Part shown: piece after piece, positions 1 to 7,822 of the stretch
How positions within the stretch are numbered: the first letter of the stretch is position 1
Layout of the letters: each line of letters starts with the position of its first letter
Source: an uncultured Selenomonadaceae bacterium
GTDB lineage: Bacteria; Bacillota; Negativicutes; Selenomonadales; Selenomonadaceae
Assembly (NCBI GenBank): GCA_937902665.1
Contig: CALELM010000087.1
Location: 1 to 38,026 of the forward strand
Direction: 5' to 3'
Length of the DNA stretch: 38,026 nt
Notes under the pieces: model-generated
Told to the model about the DNA's origin: nothing
The model's database searches: none
What the model saw: the letters and a program-made list of their open reading frames with translations, nothing else
Translations under genes and position numbers: made by a program

Positions 1-1611
1 ATTGCGGAGGCACATCTTGCAGAAAAATTCAATAAGCCGGATTTTCCTGTTGTTGACCACTATACTTTTGCATTGGGAGGCGATGGCTGCATGATGGAAG
101 GGATTTCTTCCGAAGCCTTTTCCATTGCAGGAACACTGGGGCTTTCCAAGCTGATTGTTCTTTATGACAGCAATCGCATTTCGATTGAGGGGAATACGGA
201 TATTACGTTTACTGAAAATGTACAAAAGAGAATGGAAGCGTTTGGGTTCCAGACGATAACAGTAGAAGATGGTACGGATCTTGAAGCTATCGGCAGGGCA
301 ATTGAGCAAGCAAAAGCTGACAAGGAACGACCGTCCTTTATTACAGTCAAAACAGAAATTGGCTATGGTTGTCCTGCAAAGCAAGGAAAGGCAAGCGCTC
401 ATGGCGAACCGCTTGGTGACGAGAACGTGAAGGCTTTGAAGGAAACCTTGCAGTGGCAGAATCCAGAGGAAAGCTTCTCGATTCCTGATGAGGTGTATGA
501 TCATTTTAGCATGCTTGCTAAAAAGGGCGAGAGTGCTGAAGCGGAATGGAATAAGCTGTTCGAGGAATATGCAAAGAAATATCCAGAGGAAAAGAAGCTT
601 TGGGAAAAGATGCATGATGAAATTGATGCTGATGCATTGATGAACGACGAAGCTTTTTGGTCTTATGAGGATAAGCCGCAGGCTACGCGCACGCTTTCTG
701 GAAATTGCATTAATCGTTTGAAGGAGCTTTTGCCGCAACTGATGGGAGGAAGTGCCGATCTTGGACCGTCTAACAAGACAGAAATGAAGGGAGAAGGCGA
801 TTTTAGCAAAGATAATTATAAGGGACGCAACATGCATTTTGGTGTTCGTGAGCTTGCAATGGCGGCGATTGCAAATGGCATGTTCCTGCATGGTGGCATT
901 CGTCCATATATTGCAACCTTCTTTGTCTTTAGTGATTATACGAAGCCAATGCTTCGTTTGGCTGCGCTCATGGGAATTCCTGTGACTTACATTCTTACAC
1001 ATGACAGTATCGGTGTTGGTGAAGATGGTCCGACGCACGAGCCGATTGAACAGTTGGCAATGCTGCGTTCTCTTCCGAATGTTAACGTATTCCGTCCTGC
1101 GGATGCGAGGGAAACTGCTGCAGGATGGTATCAGGCGATTACAAGCAAAAATACGCCAACCATTCTTGTTTTGACACGTCAAAATATCCCGCAATTAGCA
1201 GGCTCCAGCAAGGAAGCTCTCAAAGGGGCGTATGTTGTTTCGGAAGCAAGCAAAAAGGATATGGATGGTATATTGATAGCTTCCGGTTCTGAGGTATTTG
1301 TTGCAGTGCAAGCACAGGAAGAATTATTGAAGCAGGGAATTGATGTTCGTGTAGTCAGCATGCCGTGCATGGAACTCTTTGAGCAGCAGAGCAAGGAGTA
1401 TAAGGAAAGCATTCTTCCCAATAAAGTGAGGGCGCGTGTAGCCATAGAGGCTGCTTCTGATTTTGGTTGGGCTAAGTATGTTGGCTTGGATGGTGACACC
1501 GTTACGATGAGGGGATTTGGTTCATCTGCTCCAGGTCCAGTTCTCTTTGAAAAGTATGGATTTACGCAAGAAAATATTGTTGCAGTTATGAAAAATACTG
1601 TAACTAAATAA
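1..1611 (+). CDS. tkt: Transketolase, 3' part (start lies before the window)
   Basis: This is a thiamine-diphosphate enzyme that moves two-carbon ketol units in the non-oxidative pentose phosphate pathway in the cytoplasm. The frame is open from base 1 and 536 residues are visible, so roughly the first fifth is missing. Near the left edge I read the diphosphate-binding context ending in GGDGCMMEGISSEA. The pyrimidine-domain motif EDGPTHEP lies near visible residue 341, followed by RPADARET and a C-terminal domain ending in KYGFTQENI. The order matches full-length bacterial Tkt rather than split archaeal-type subunits. A TTG at 73 is internal and not the start. A 17-bp hairpin lies 15 bases after the stop. 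Confidence 0.97.
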   Translation: MAEAHLAEKFNKPDFPVVDHYTFALGGDGCMMEGISSEAFSIAGTLGLSKLIVLYDSNRISIEGNTDITFTENVQKRMEAFGFQTITVEDGTDLEAIGRAIEQAKADKERPSFITVKTEIGYGCPAKQGKASAHGEPLGDENVKALKETLQWQNPEESFSIPDEVYDHFSMLAKKGESAEAEWNKLFEEYAKKYPEEKKLWEKMHDEIDADALMNDEAFWSYEDKPQATRTLSGNCINRLKELLPQLMGGSADLGPSNKTEMKGEGDFSKDNYKGRNMHFGVRELAMAAIANGMFLHGGIRPYIATFFVFSDYTKPMLRLAALMGIPVTYILTHDSIGVGEDGPTHEPIEQLAMLRSLPNVNVFRPADARETAAGWYQAITSKNTPTILVLTRQNIPQLAGSSKEALKGAYVVSEASKKDMDGILIASGSEVFVAVQAQEELLKQGIDVRVVSMPCMELFEQQSKEYKESILPNKVRARVAIEAASDFGWAKYVGLDGDTVTMRGFGSSAPGPVLFEKYGFTQENIVAVMKNTVTK

Positions 1612-1625
1612 ATTTGTTTTAGATA

Positions 1626-1673
1626 GCAAAGACCTTCCAAACAGCGTAGATACGTCGTTTGGGAGGTCTTTGC
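1626..1673 (+). terminator. Hairpin after tkt, probable terminator
   Basis: Bases 1626-1642 pair with 1657-1673 over 17 bp with a single G-U pair and a 14-base loop. It sits just after the tkt stop and before the ctsR promoter. No long T run follows, so intrinsic termination is likely but not certain. Confidence 0.6.
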
Positions 1674-1725
1674 TGTACAATTACAAATCCCAATCTTTAG
1701 CTCCCAAATAAATATATTGTATACA

Positions 1726-1755
1726 TTGCCTTTTTTTTACCGTTTGGGGTATAAT
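1726..1755 (+). promoter_or_regulatory. Promoter of ctsR
   Basis: TTGCCT at 1726-1731 and a perfect TATAAT at 1750-1755 are separated by 18 bases, the pattern of a housekeeping sigma-A promoter. It lies about 45 bases before the ctsR start and downstream of the tkt hairpin. Confidence 0.7.
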
Positions 1756-1763
1756 AAAGCAAA

Positions 1764-1778
1764 AGTCAAATAGTCAAT
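1764..1778 (+). promoter_or_regulatory. CtsR-like operator between the -10 box and ctsR
   Basis: AGTCAAA (1764-1770) is followed after one base by AGTCAAT (1772-1778). The known CtsR operator is a direct repeat of RGTCAAA with a three-base spacer. Here the heptads match but the repeat period is 8 rather than 10. The site covers the expected transcription start of ctsR, which suits autorepression. The repeat is seen; its function is inferred. Confidence 0.5.
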
Positions 1779-1799
1779 AAGATTGTGAAGGTGATAAGG

Positions 1800-2252
1800 A
1801 TGAGCAATATTGCGGATTTGATAGAGGAGTATATTTTGCGGCAACTGGCAGCGAGGCAGGATGGCAAGGTAGAACTTCGCCGCACGGATATTGCGGAGCA
1901 GATCTCTTGCGCACCGTCCCAGATCAGCTATGTTCTGTCCACGCGCTTTACGCAGGAAAAAGGCTTCGTGGTTGAATCTCGCAGAGGTCTTGGAGGATTT
2001 ATTCGTATTGTTCAGATTCCGTTGAAGAATTTTGTTTATCAGGATATGCTGGAAAAGATTGATGCGGAAACAGAATTTACTGAGGTTCAGGCAATGGTTC
2101 GTTACCTCTTGCAGCATGAGATGATAACGAATCGGGAGGCGGCTCTCATGATGCAGGTGATTTCTCTTGCATTTCATTCTCAGAGTATGCCGGATTCAGA
2201 GCGTGTCCAGCTTTTGAAATCTATGCTTCTGACCTTGATCAATTTTTCGTAA
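1800..2252 (+). CDS. ctsR: CtsR transcriptional repressor of class III heat-shock genes
   Basis: The 150-residue protein has the CtsR layout: an N-terminal winged helix-turn-helix (about residues 1-70, with ISCAPSQISYVLSTRF and the glycine-rich ESRRGLGGFIRI wing) and a C-terminal helical dimerisation part (about 80-150). CtsR represses clp and related protein-quality-control genes and releases DNA on heat or redox stress. The ATG at 1800 is preferred over an upstream GTG because AGGTG at 1788-1792 is well spaced and MSNIADLIEEYI is the usual start. In Bacillus the next genes are mcsA, mcsB and clpC; here none of them follows. A CtsR-like operator overlaps the promoter. Confidence 0.93.
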   Translation: MSNIADLIEEYILRQLAARQDGKVELRRTDIAEQISCAPSQISYVLSTRFTQEKGFVVESRRGLGGFIRIVQIPLKNFVYQDMLEKIDAETEFTEVQAMVRYLLQHEMITNREAALMMQVISLAFHSQSMPDSERVQLLKSMLLTLINFS

Positions 2253-2273
2253 GAAAAAAGGTAGGGAATATAG

Positions 2274-2414
2274 ATGCAGAAAAAGAATCAGTTAGCTCCT
2301 ATTGGGATTTGTGGAAAAGCTGGCAATTTCTTTTTAAACCTTTTTTGGGCGGTTGCTTGGCTTGGTCGCTGGTGTCTGCGTTTGTTGCGAAGTCTTTTAC
2401 GGGGAAAGGGTTGA
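2274..2414 (+). CDS. Small hydrophobic/basic protein, 46 aa, unknown
   Basis: A 46-codon frame starts at ATG 2274 after a GTAGGG-type ribosome binding site and ends at a TGA that overlaps the radA start region (radA TTG at 2420). The product is not recognised. It has a polar N-terminus, a tryptophan-rich hydrophobic stretch at about residues 18-31 (FFLNLFWAVAWLGRW) and an arginine/leucine-rich tail, so a small membrane-associated protein is possible. It has no CxxC motifs, so it is not an mcsA remnant. It occupies the gap where mcsA-mcsB-clpC would stand in Bacillus. It may be a real small protein or only a frame that couples translation to radA. Confidence 0.4.
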   Translation: MQKKNQLAPIGICGKAGNFFLNLFWAVAWLGRWCLRLLRSLLRGKG

Positions 2415-2419
2415 ATGTT

Positions 2420-3796
2420 TTGGCAAAAAAGAAAACGGTCTATGTTTGTCAAGACTGTGGATATGATACGCCGAAATGGCTTGGAAAATGTCCTGGATGC
2501 GGTGCGTGGAATACGATGACAGAAGAAATCGTGGCTTGCGATTCATCAGAAAAAGGGGGCTTGCGATTGGGGCTTTCCGATGCGCAAAAGCCACAGTCAA
2601 TTTCGGAGATTCGGGTGGAGGACCTGCCAAGATTTGCAACGGGTTCTGCTGAATTGGATCGAGTTCTTGGCGGCGGAGCAATCCCAGGTTCGATGGTTTT
2701 GATTGTTGGTGACCCAGGTGTTGGAAAATCAAGCCTTACTTTAAAGGTCTGCGCTAATGTGGCAGAGCAGGGAAAGACAGTTCTCTACGTTACAGGAGAG
2801 GAAAGTACGAGGCAGGTTCGAATGAGAGCTGATCGCTTGCAGGCATTGGCGGAAAAGCTGCTGGTAGTCAGTGAAACAAATTTGGAAACCATAGGAACAC
2901 ATGTGAAGAATACGAAACCATCTTTCTTAGTAATAGATTCGATACAGACAGTTTTCAAGCCTAATATTCAGAGTGCTCCCGGCAGTGTCGCACAAGTGAG
3001 GGAGTCTGCGGTGGAGCTTTTGCGAATCGCAAAAACGAATGGGATAGCAACATTTGTGATTGGTCATGTGACAAAGGATGGAACCTTGGCAGGACCTAGG
3101 GTGTTAGAACATATTGTTGATACGGTGCTTTACTTTGAAGGGGAACGCAATGCAGAGTTTCGTGTTCTGCGTGCAGTAAAAAATCGCTTTGGAAGCACCA
3201 ATGAGTTGGGGCTTTTTGAGATGCGGGATGTTGGGCTGGTAGATGTGCCAGATACATCCAAAATGTTTTTGTCCGATCGAGAGGAGGATTCTGGAACGGT
3301 CATTATTCCAACGGTAGAGGGGACGAGACCTCTTTTGGTGGAATTACAGGCATTGGTAGCGCCAACGCCATACCTTCCTCCGCACAGAACTTCTGATTCA
3401 GTGGATATCAAGCGGATACAGCTTTTGCTGGCAGTATTGGAAAAAAGAGTACATCTTTCCATCGGATCTTGCGATGTTTATATCAAGGCTGCAGGTGGAA
3501 TTAAAATTGATGAGCCGGCAGCTGATCTCGGAATTTGTGTGGCGATGGCTTCCAGCTTTGCCAATCGGCTGATTTTGCCGAAAACGGTTATTTTTGGAGA
3601 AGTAGGACTTTCGGGAGAGGTTCGTGCAGTGAGTCAAGCAGACAGCAGAATACATGAGGCAAAACGTCTTGGATTTCAGAATGCAGTTCTGCCTATGAAG
3701 AATTATCGCCAGTTAAAACTGGAAGTGCATGGAATTACGCTTTACGGAGCGGAATCCTTGGGTGATGCACTGAAATTGGCTATGCCGAAAAGATGA
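2420..3796 (+). CDS. radA: DNA repair protein RadA (Sms)
   Basis: The 458-residue protein is a RecA-family ATPase that helps branch migration and processing of recombination intermediates. In order it shows a C4 zinc finger (C10, C13, C24, C27), Walker A GDPGVGKSS near residue 97, the RadA-specific KNRFG motif near residue 254, and a C-terminal Lon-protease-like domain (KIDEPAADLGICVAMASSF). Length is normal. The start is the TTG at 2420: it gives the family N-terminus MAKKKTVYVCQDCG and lies nine bases after GGGGAAAGGG. A longer frame back to 2309 would overlap the small upstream gene and add a non-conserved extension. It follows ctsR closely and is probably co-transcribed with it. Confidence 0.96.
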   Translation: MAKKKTVYVCQDCGYDTPKWLGKCPGCGAWNTMTEEIVACDSSEKGGLRLGLSDAQKPQSISEIRVEDLPRFATGSAELDRVLGGGAIPGSMVLIVGDPGVGKSSLTLKVCANVAEQGKTVLYVTGEESTRQVRMRADRLQALAEKLLVVSETNLETIGTHVKNTKPSFLVIDSIQTVFKPNIQSAPGSVAQVRESAVELLRIAKTNGIATFVIGHVTKDGTLAGPRVLEHIVDTVLYFEGERNAEFRVLRAVKNRFGSTNELGLFEMRDVGLVDVPDTSKMFLSDREEDSGTVIIPTVEGTRPLLVELQALVAPTPYLPPHRTSDSVDIKRIQLLLAVLEKRVHLSIGSCDVYIKAAGGIKIDEPAADLGICVAMASSFANRLILPKTVIFGEVGLSGEVRAVSQADSRIHEAKRLGFQNAVLPMKNYRQLKLEVHGITLYGAESLGDALKLAMPKR

Positions 3797-3868
3797 GTTT
3801 ATGGAGCTGGAGGACATCTGTGTTGAGTTATATCGAAAAGATAGGACAGGAGATGAAATAAAATTAGT

Positions 3869-5029
3869 ATGCGGTTATTTAAAGTTGCAGTTGCATGTTT
3901 GCTGCTTTTTTGCCTGCCGGTTTCCTTGGCAGAGAGTAAGGCAGGCATGGAAAAAGAGGATCTGCCGCCAAAGATCATGGCACAGTCTGCTATTTTGATA
4001 GAAGCATCTACGGGACGCATGATATATGAGAAAAATGCAGATGAGAAACGTCCTCCTGCTAGTATGACAAAGATGATGACATGCATTTTAGGTTTAGAGA
4101 AGTTGTCACCCCGTACTCCGGTTGTGATTAATTTTTTGGCAGCAGGTACAGAGGATTCCTCATTGGGATTGCAGCCTTCAGATATAGTGAATGCAGGAAA
4201 TTTGCTGACTGGCATGATGATGGTCTCAGATAATGGTGCTGCAGTTGCTTTAGCTGAGAAAATGGCAGGCAGTGTACCTGAGTTTGCTGTCTTGATGAAT
4301 GAGAAGGCTGTGGAGCTTGGCTGCAAGGATACACATTTTGAGAATCCGAACGGCTTGCCTAATGAAAATCATTATTCAACAGCACGAGATATGGCGAAAA
4401 TTGCAGCATTTGGCATGAAGCAGAAGGAGTTTCGAGAAATTGTTTCTCAGCAAAGCGGGGTAATGCGTTGGGATATACCCAATGGAAAATTTATGATGAT
4501 TGAAAATACGAATGAGCTTTTAAAAAGCTATGATGGTATGAACGGTATCAAAACAGGCTGGACAAATGCGGCAGGTGGTTGCTTGGCGGCTTCGGCAAGA
4601 CGCAACGGAGTAGAACTTATTGCTGTTATTATGCATTCGGAGACGCAGGATAGCCGATTTGAAGATGCTGGGAAGCTTTTGGACTATGGATTTTCTCATG
4701 TAAAGATGCAGAGGGGCATTACAAAGGAACGTTTGCAAAAATCAACGTATGTCAAAAACGGCAAGGACTACAAGCTGCAGCTTTCCCCTGTGGAGGATGT
4801 TAATTATCCTTTAATCAATGGTGAGGATACGAAGAAGTATGGTATAGAGTATGAAATTCCTCCTGTGATTGAAGCACCTGTTAAAAAGGGACAGGTGATT
4901 GGGAAACTTATCTTGAAGTATTCAGGAGAGCCTATTGCTGTTATTGATATGAAAGCACAAAATGATGTCGAGGAAGGATTCAGTTTCCTATCTTATTTCT
5001 TTGTGGGATTGCTTTCCCATTTCATGTGA
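3869..5029 (+). CDS. dacF: D-alanyl-D-alanine carboxypeptidase (penicillin-binding protein, DacF/PBP5 type)
   Basis: This 386-residue exported serine peptidase removes the terminal D-Ala of peptidoglycan stem peptides. A signal peptide covers about residues 1-22 (FKVAVACLLLFCLPVSLAES). The S11 catalytic motifs are present: SMTK near residue 65, SDN near 120 and KTG near 227. A PBP5-like C-terminal beta domain follows, and the last 15 residues are hydrophobic (FLSYFFVGLLSHFM), suggesting a membrane anchor. The start is ATG 3869; the nearest AGGAG (3848-3852) is 16 bases away, so initiation may be weak. It lies 72 bases after radA on the same strand, and the rpsB promoter follows. Confidence 0.93.
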   Translation: MRLFKVAVACLLLFCLPVSLAESKAGMEKEDLPPKIMAQSAILIEASTGRMIYEKNADEKRPPASMTKMMTCILGLEKLSPRTPVVINFLAAGTEDSSLGLQPSDIVNAGNLLTGMMMVSDNGAAVALAEKMAGSVPEFAVLMNEKAVELGCKDTHFENPNGLPNENHYSTARDMAKIAAFGMKQKEFREIVSQQSGVMRWDIPNGKFMMIENTNELLKSYDGMNGIKTGWTNAAGGCLAASARRNGVELIAVIMHSETQDSRFEDAGKLLDYGFSHVKMQRGITKERLQKSTYVKNGKDYKLQLSPVEDVNYPLINGEDTKKYGIEYEIPPVIEAPVKKGQVIGKLILKYSGEPIAVIDMKAQNDVEEGFSFLSYFFVGLLSHFM

Positions 5030-5073
5030 CAAAAATAAAGGATTAATCTAGCGAGCATTTTCTTAAAAAACAT

Positions 5074-5102
5074 TTGTCAAGGTTGTTTTCATATGATATA
5101 AT
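5074..5102 (+). promoter_or_regulatory. Promoter of the rpsB operon
   Basis: TTGTCA at 5074-5079 and TATAAT at 5097-5102 are 17 bases apart, a near-consensus sigma-A promoter. It precedes rpsB by about 118 bases, leaving a transcribed leader of about 110 bases. No better promoter is seen before the next twelve genes. Confidence 0.85.
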
Positions 5103-5108
5103 CCTTAT

Positions 5109-5220
5109 TGGTGTAAAAATAAACACGCAGTCTCCGATATTTGTGCTGTGCCTGCGTACAGACATGCGGGTGAAACAAAGGATGAGGGGTTGCGGAAGAA
5201 AAAACAGGAGGTGCACCATT
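5109..5220 (+). promoter_or_regulatory. rpsB 5' leader, possible r-protein autoregulatory RNA
   Basis: Between the promoter and the rpsB start there is an approximately 110-base leader. It can form alternative short stems: ACGCAG/CTGCGT, or CCTGCGT pairing with ATGCGGG. It ends in a strong AGGAGGTG at 5206-5213. Leaders of rpsB bind S2 and regulate synthesis in several bacteria. I cannot match this one to a defined motif by eye. Confidence 0.3.
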
Positions 5221-5949
5221 ATGGCAGTTATTTCCATGAAGCAGTTATTAGAAGCAGGTGTTCATTTCGGACATCAGACACGTCGCTGGAATCCAAAGAT
5301 GGCAAAGTACATCTTCACAGAGCGCAACGGGATTTATATTATTGATCTCCAGAAGACGGTCAAGAAGGTTGATGAGGCGTACAATTTCCTTCGCAGTGTT
5401 GCTGAGGAAGGCAAGTCAATTCTCTTTGTTGGAACGAAGAAGCAGGCACAGGAGGCTATCAAGGAAGAGGCTCTTCGTGCAAATATGTTCTATGTTAATG
5501 AGCGCTGGCTCGGCGGCATGATGACGAACTTCCAAACGATTCAGAAGCGTGTGGCTCGTTTGAAGAAGCTTGAGGCTATGGAAGAGGACGGCACGTTTGA
5601 TGTTCTTACGAAGAAGGAAGTTCAGATTCTCCGTCACGAGATGGAAAAGTTGGAGAAATATCTTGGAGGCATCAAGGAGATGACGAAGCTTCCAGGGGCA
5701 CTCTTTATTGTAGATCCCCGCAAGGAGCGTATTGCAGTTGCTGAGGCTCGCAAGCTTAATATTCCTATCGTTGGTATCGTTGACACGAACTGCGATCCGG
5801 ATGAGATTGATTATGTCATTCCAGGCAATGATGATGCTATTCGTGCTGTCAAACTTCTTACGGGTCGCATGGCAGATGCTGTAATTGAAGGTTGTCAGGG
5901 ACAGGATGGACCGGAGGAAGCTTCTGGGGAAGAAACACAGGCTGAATAA
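5221..5949 (+). CDS. rpsB: 30S ribosomal protein S2
   Basis: The 242-residue protein begins MAVISMKQLLEAGVHFGHQTRRWNPKM, the uS2 N-terminal signature. It continues with ERNGIYIIDLQKT, the coiled-coil region around residues 100-150 and the conserved segment PGALFIVDPRKERIAVAEA. The tail is acidic, as usual. S2 joins the small subunit late in assembly. ATG 5221 is set by AGGAGGTG eight bases upstream. It is the first gene of the operon, followed after a hairpin by its standard partner tsf. Confidence 0.98.
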   Translation: MAVISMKQLLEAGVHFGHQTRRWNPKMAKYIFTERNGIYIIDLQKTVKKVDEAYNFLRSVAEEGKSILFVGTKKQAQEAIKEEALRANMFYVNERWLGGMMTNFQTIQKRVARLKKLEAMEEDGTFDVLTKKEVQILRHEMEKLEKYLGGIKEMTKLPGALFIVDPRKERIAVAEARKLNIPIVGIVDTNCDPDEIDYVIPGNDDAIRAVKLLTGRMADAVIEGCQGQDGPEEASGEETQAE

Positions 5950-5970
5950 TATAAGAGCAGAACATAGATG

Positions 5971-5998
5971 GGGTAAGGGAGTTATCCCTTGCCCTTTT
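5971..5998 (+). terminator. Attenuator-type hairpin between rpsB and tsf
   Basis: Bases 5971-5980 pair with 5985-5994 over 10 bp (one G-U) with a GTTA loop, followed by TTTT. The shape is that of a short intrinsic terminator. Because tsf follows without a clear new promoter, it probably lowers rather than stops read-through. Confidence 0.6.
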
Positions 5999-6028
5999 GT
6001 CATATATGGATATTGGGAGGAATTGTGA

Positions 6029-6901
6029 ATGGCAAATATTACAGCTGCAATGGTAAAAGAGCTGCGTGAAAAGACGGGTGCAGGTATGATGGATTGCAAG
6101 AAGGCATTGACTGCCAATGATGGTGATGCTGCAAAGGCAATTGACTGGCTCCGTGAGAAGGGGATTTCCAAGGCAGAGAAGAAGGCAGGACGTATTGCTG
6201 CAGAAGGTGCTGTTGCGGCATTCGTTTCGGAGGATGCCAAAGTTGGCGTACTCGTGGAAGTGAACTGCGAGACGGATTTCGCAGCAGGCAATGAGCAGTT
6301 CCGTGCTCTTGAAACAAAGATTGCAAAGCATATTGCAGATACGAAGCCTGCAGATATGGATGCACTCAATAACAGTATCATTGATGGCAAGAAGGTCTCG
6401 GATCTTGTTACGGAGGCTACGGCTACGATTGGTGAGAAAATTTCCCTTCGTCGTTTCACTTGCTACGAGACGAAAGATGGATGTCTTGCAAGCTACATTC
6501 ACATGGGCGGAAAGATTGGTGTCCTTGTAGAGCTTTCGGGTGGTGGTGAAGGCATGGGCAAGGATGTTGCTATGCAGGTTGCTGCTGCTGCTCCTACTGC
6601 TGTCGATCGTGCTGGAGTAGATTCTTCTGCTTTAGATCATGAGCGTGAGGTTCTTCGCAAGCAGGCTCTTGAAGAGGGCAAGCCAGAGAAGATTGTTGAC
6701 AAGATGGTAGAGGGTCGTATCAACAAATACTACAAGGAAGTTTGCCTTGTAGAGCAGATTTTCGTCAAGGATACGGAAAAGACAGTGAAGGACGTTTTGG
6801 GCGATGTTGAGGTTCGTCGTTTTGTTCGTTACCAGCTTGGCGAAGGCATTGAGAAGAAGCAGGAAGATTTTGCGGCTGAAGTTGCAGCACAGATGAAATA
6901 A
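6029..6901 (+). CDS. tsf: Translation elongation factor Ts
   Basis: The 290-residue protein is the nucleotide exchange factor for EF-Tu. The UBA-like N-terminus reads MANITAAMVKELREKTGAGMMDCKKAL, with the TGAGMMDCKKAL signature, followed by the EF-Tu binding core VLVEVNCETDFAA near residues 75-87 and a second half with MGGKIGVLVEL. Length is typical. GGGAGG at 6015-6020 sets the start. It is flanked by strong hairpins on both sides, separating it from rpsB and from pyrH, so its mRNA level may be tuned separately. Confidence 0.98.
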   Translation: MANITAAMVKELREKTGAGMMDCKKALTANDGDAAKAIDWLREKGISKAEKKAGRIAAEGAVAAFVSEDAKVGVLVEVNCETDFAAGNEQFRALETKIAKHIADTKPADMDALNNSIIDGKKVSDLVTEATATIGEKISLRRFTCYETKDGCLASYIHMGGKIGVLVELSGGGEGMGKDVAMQVAAAAPTAVDRAGVDSSALDHEREVLRKQALEEGKPEKIVDKMVEGRINKYYKEVCLVEQIFVKDTEKTVKDVLGDVEVRRFVRYQLGEGIEKKQEDFAAEVAAQMK

Positions 6902-6903
6902 GG

Positions 6904-6929
6904 TTCATTCAAGGCTAGCTTTGAATGGG
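6904..6929 (+). other. Hairpin directly after tsf
   Basis: Bases from 6904 pair with bases up to 6929 over about 11 bp plus the GCTAGC centre, with three G-U pairs. It begins three bases after the tsf stop, five bases ahead of a longer hairpin. It could be part of a tandem processing or termination structure. Confidence 0.45.
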
Positions 6930-6934
6930 ATTCA

Positions 6935-6973
6935 TAGAATAGGAGAGGACACTCTGTGTTCTCTCCTATTCTA
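6935..6973 (+). terminator. Strong 18-bp hairpin between tsf and pyrH
   Basis: Bases 6935-6952 pair with 6956-6973 over 18 bp (one G-U) with only a TCT loop. It is followed by AAAAAAGG, not by a T run. The stability suggests a terminator or an RNase-processing or stability element between tsf and pyrH. No clear promoter is seen between it and pyrH. Confidence 0.5.
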
Positions 6974-7087
6974 AAAAAGGTGGCAGTCTTTCATGGAGTC
7001 CAAGGAGGCGCGAAGAAATTCTTTCTCTCAAACTAGTTTTGATAAGTGTTTCTTGAAGGTGGAAGTTTTTCGGATGGAGGGATTATT

Positions 7088-7822
7088 TTGGAAACAGCGA
7101 AATACAAACGAGTTGTTCTGAAACTCAGTGGGGAGTCATTGGCAGGAGACCAAGGCTTTGGAATCAATCCAGCCGTTGTGGAAGATATTGCAGCACAAAT
7201 CAAGAAGATTCGTGAGCATGGCATTGATGTTGCTGTTGTTGTTGGCGGTGGAAATATTTGGCGCGGGATGGCTGGATCTGCCAAGGGCATGGATCGTGCA
7301 CAGGCAGACTATATGGGAATGATGGCGACTGTCATGAATGCATTGGCACTTCAAGATGCATTGGAAAAGATGGATGTGGATACGCGCGTGCAGACGGCGA
7401 TTGAGATGCGTCAGATTGCTGAGTTGTATATTCGTCGCAAAGCAATTCGTCATATGGAAAAGGGGCGTGTCATTATTTTTGGAGCTGGAACGGGAAACCC
7501 ATATTTTTCAACAGACACGACAGCTGCACTTCGTGCAGCTGAAATTGAGGCAGATGTCATTCTCATGGCAAAGAAGGGAACGGATGGCATTTATGACAGC
7601 GATCCCAACAAGAATCCAGGGGCAAAGAAGTTTGAATCGCTCAAGTATATTGATATTCTCAATTTGGGTTTACAGGTGATGGATTCTACGGCTACCTCCC
7701 TTTGTATGGACAACAAGATCCAATTGGTGGTGTTTAATATTGACGAGCATGCTAATATCTTAAAAGCTGCACTTGGTGAGCAGATTGGTACGACAGTAGG
7801 AGGAACAGAGAATGGTAAATGA
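7088..7822 (+). CDS. pyrH: Uridylate kinase (UMP kinase)
   Basis: The 244-residue amino-acid-kinase-fold enzyme phosphorylates UMP to UDP. I see YKRVVLKLSGESLAGDQGFGI at the N-terminus (phosphate loop), VVVGGGNIWRG near residue 55 and the TGNPYFSTDTTAALRA nucleotide region near residue 137. The start is TTG 7088: it follows GGAGGGA (7076-7082) and gives the usual short N-terminus. No ATG is available between it and the conserved core. An upstream frame extension to 7046 lacks conservation. The end overlaps the frr start, so the two are translationally coupled. Confidence 0.97.
   Translation: METAKYKRVVLKLSGESLAGDQGFGINPAVVEDIAAQIKKIREHGIDVAVVVGGGNIWRGMAGSAKGMDRAQADYMGMMATVMNALALQDALEKMDVDTRVQTAIEMRQIAELYIRRKAIRHMEKGRVIIFGAGTGNPYFSTDTTAALRAAEIEADVILMAKKGTDGIYDSDPNKNPGAKKFESLKYIDILNLGLQVMDSTATSLCMDNKIQLVVFNIDEHANILKAALGEQIGTTVGGTENGK

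Noticed and set aside
2274..2414. McsA remnant between ctsR and radA
   Set aside because: The frame has no CxxC zinc motifs and no resemblance to McsA.
3801..3998. A 65-codon frame starting before dacF on the plus strand
   Set aside because: It overlaps the dacF signal peptide in another frame, has no family resemblance, and its sequence beyond the overlap looks like a frame shadow.
5416..6459. Long antisense reading frames across rpsB and tsf
   Set aside because: They mirror highly biased codons of ribosomal genes, have no ribosome binding site or homology, and include low-complexity serine/alanine runs.
6993..7121. A 42-codon frame in the tsf-pyrH gap that runs into pyrH, as a possible leader peptide
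   Set aside because: It has only a weak GGTGG at long spacing, no recognisable regulatory codon run, and overlaps pyrH. It is not supported enough to annotate.
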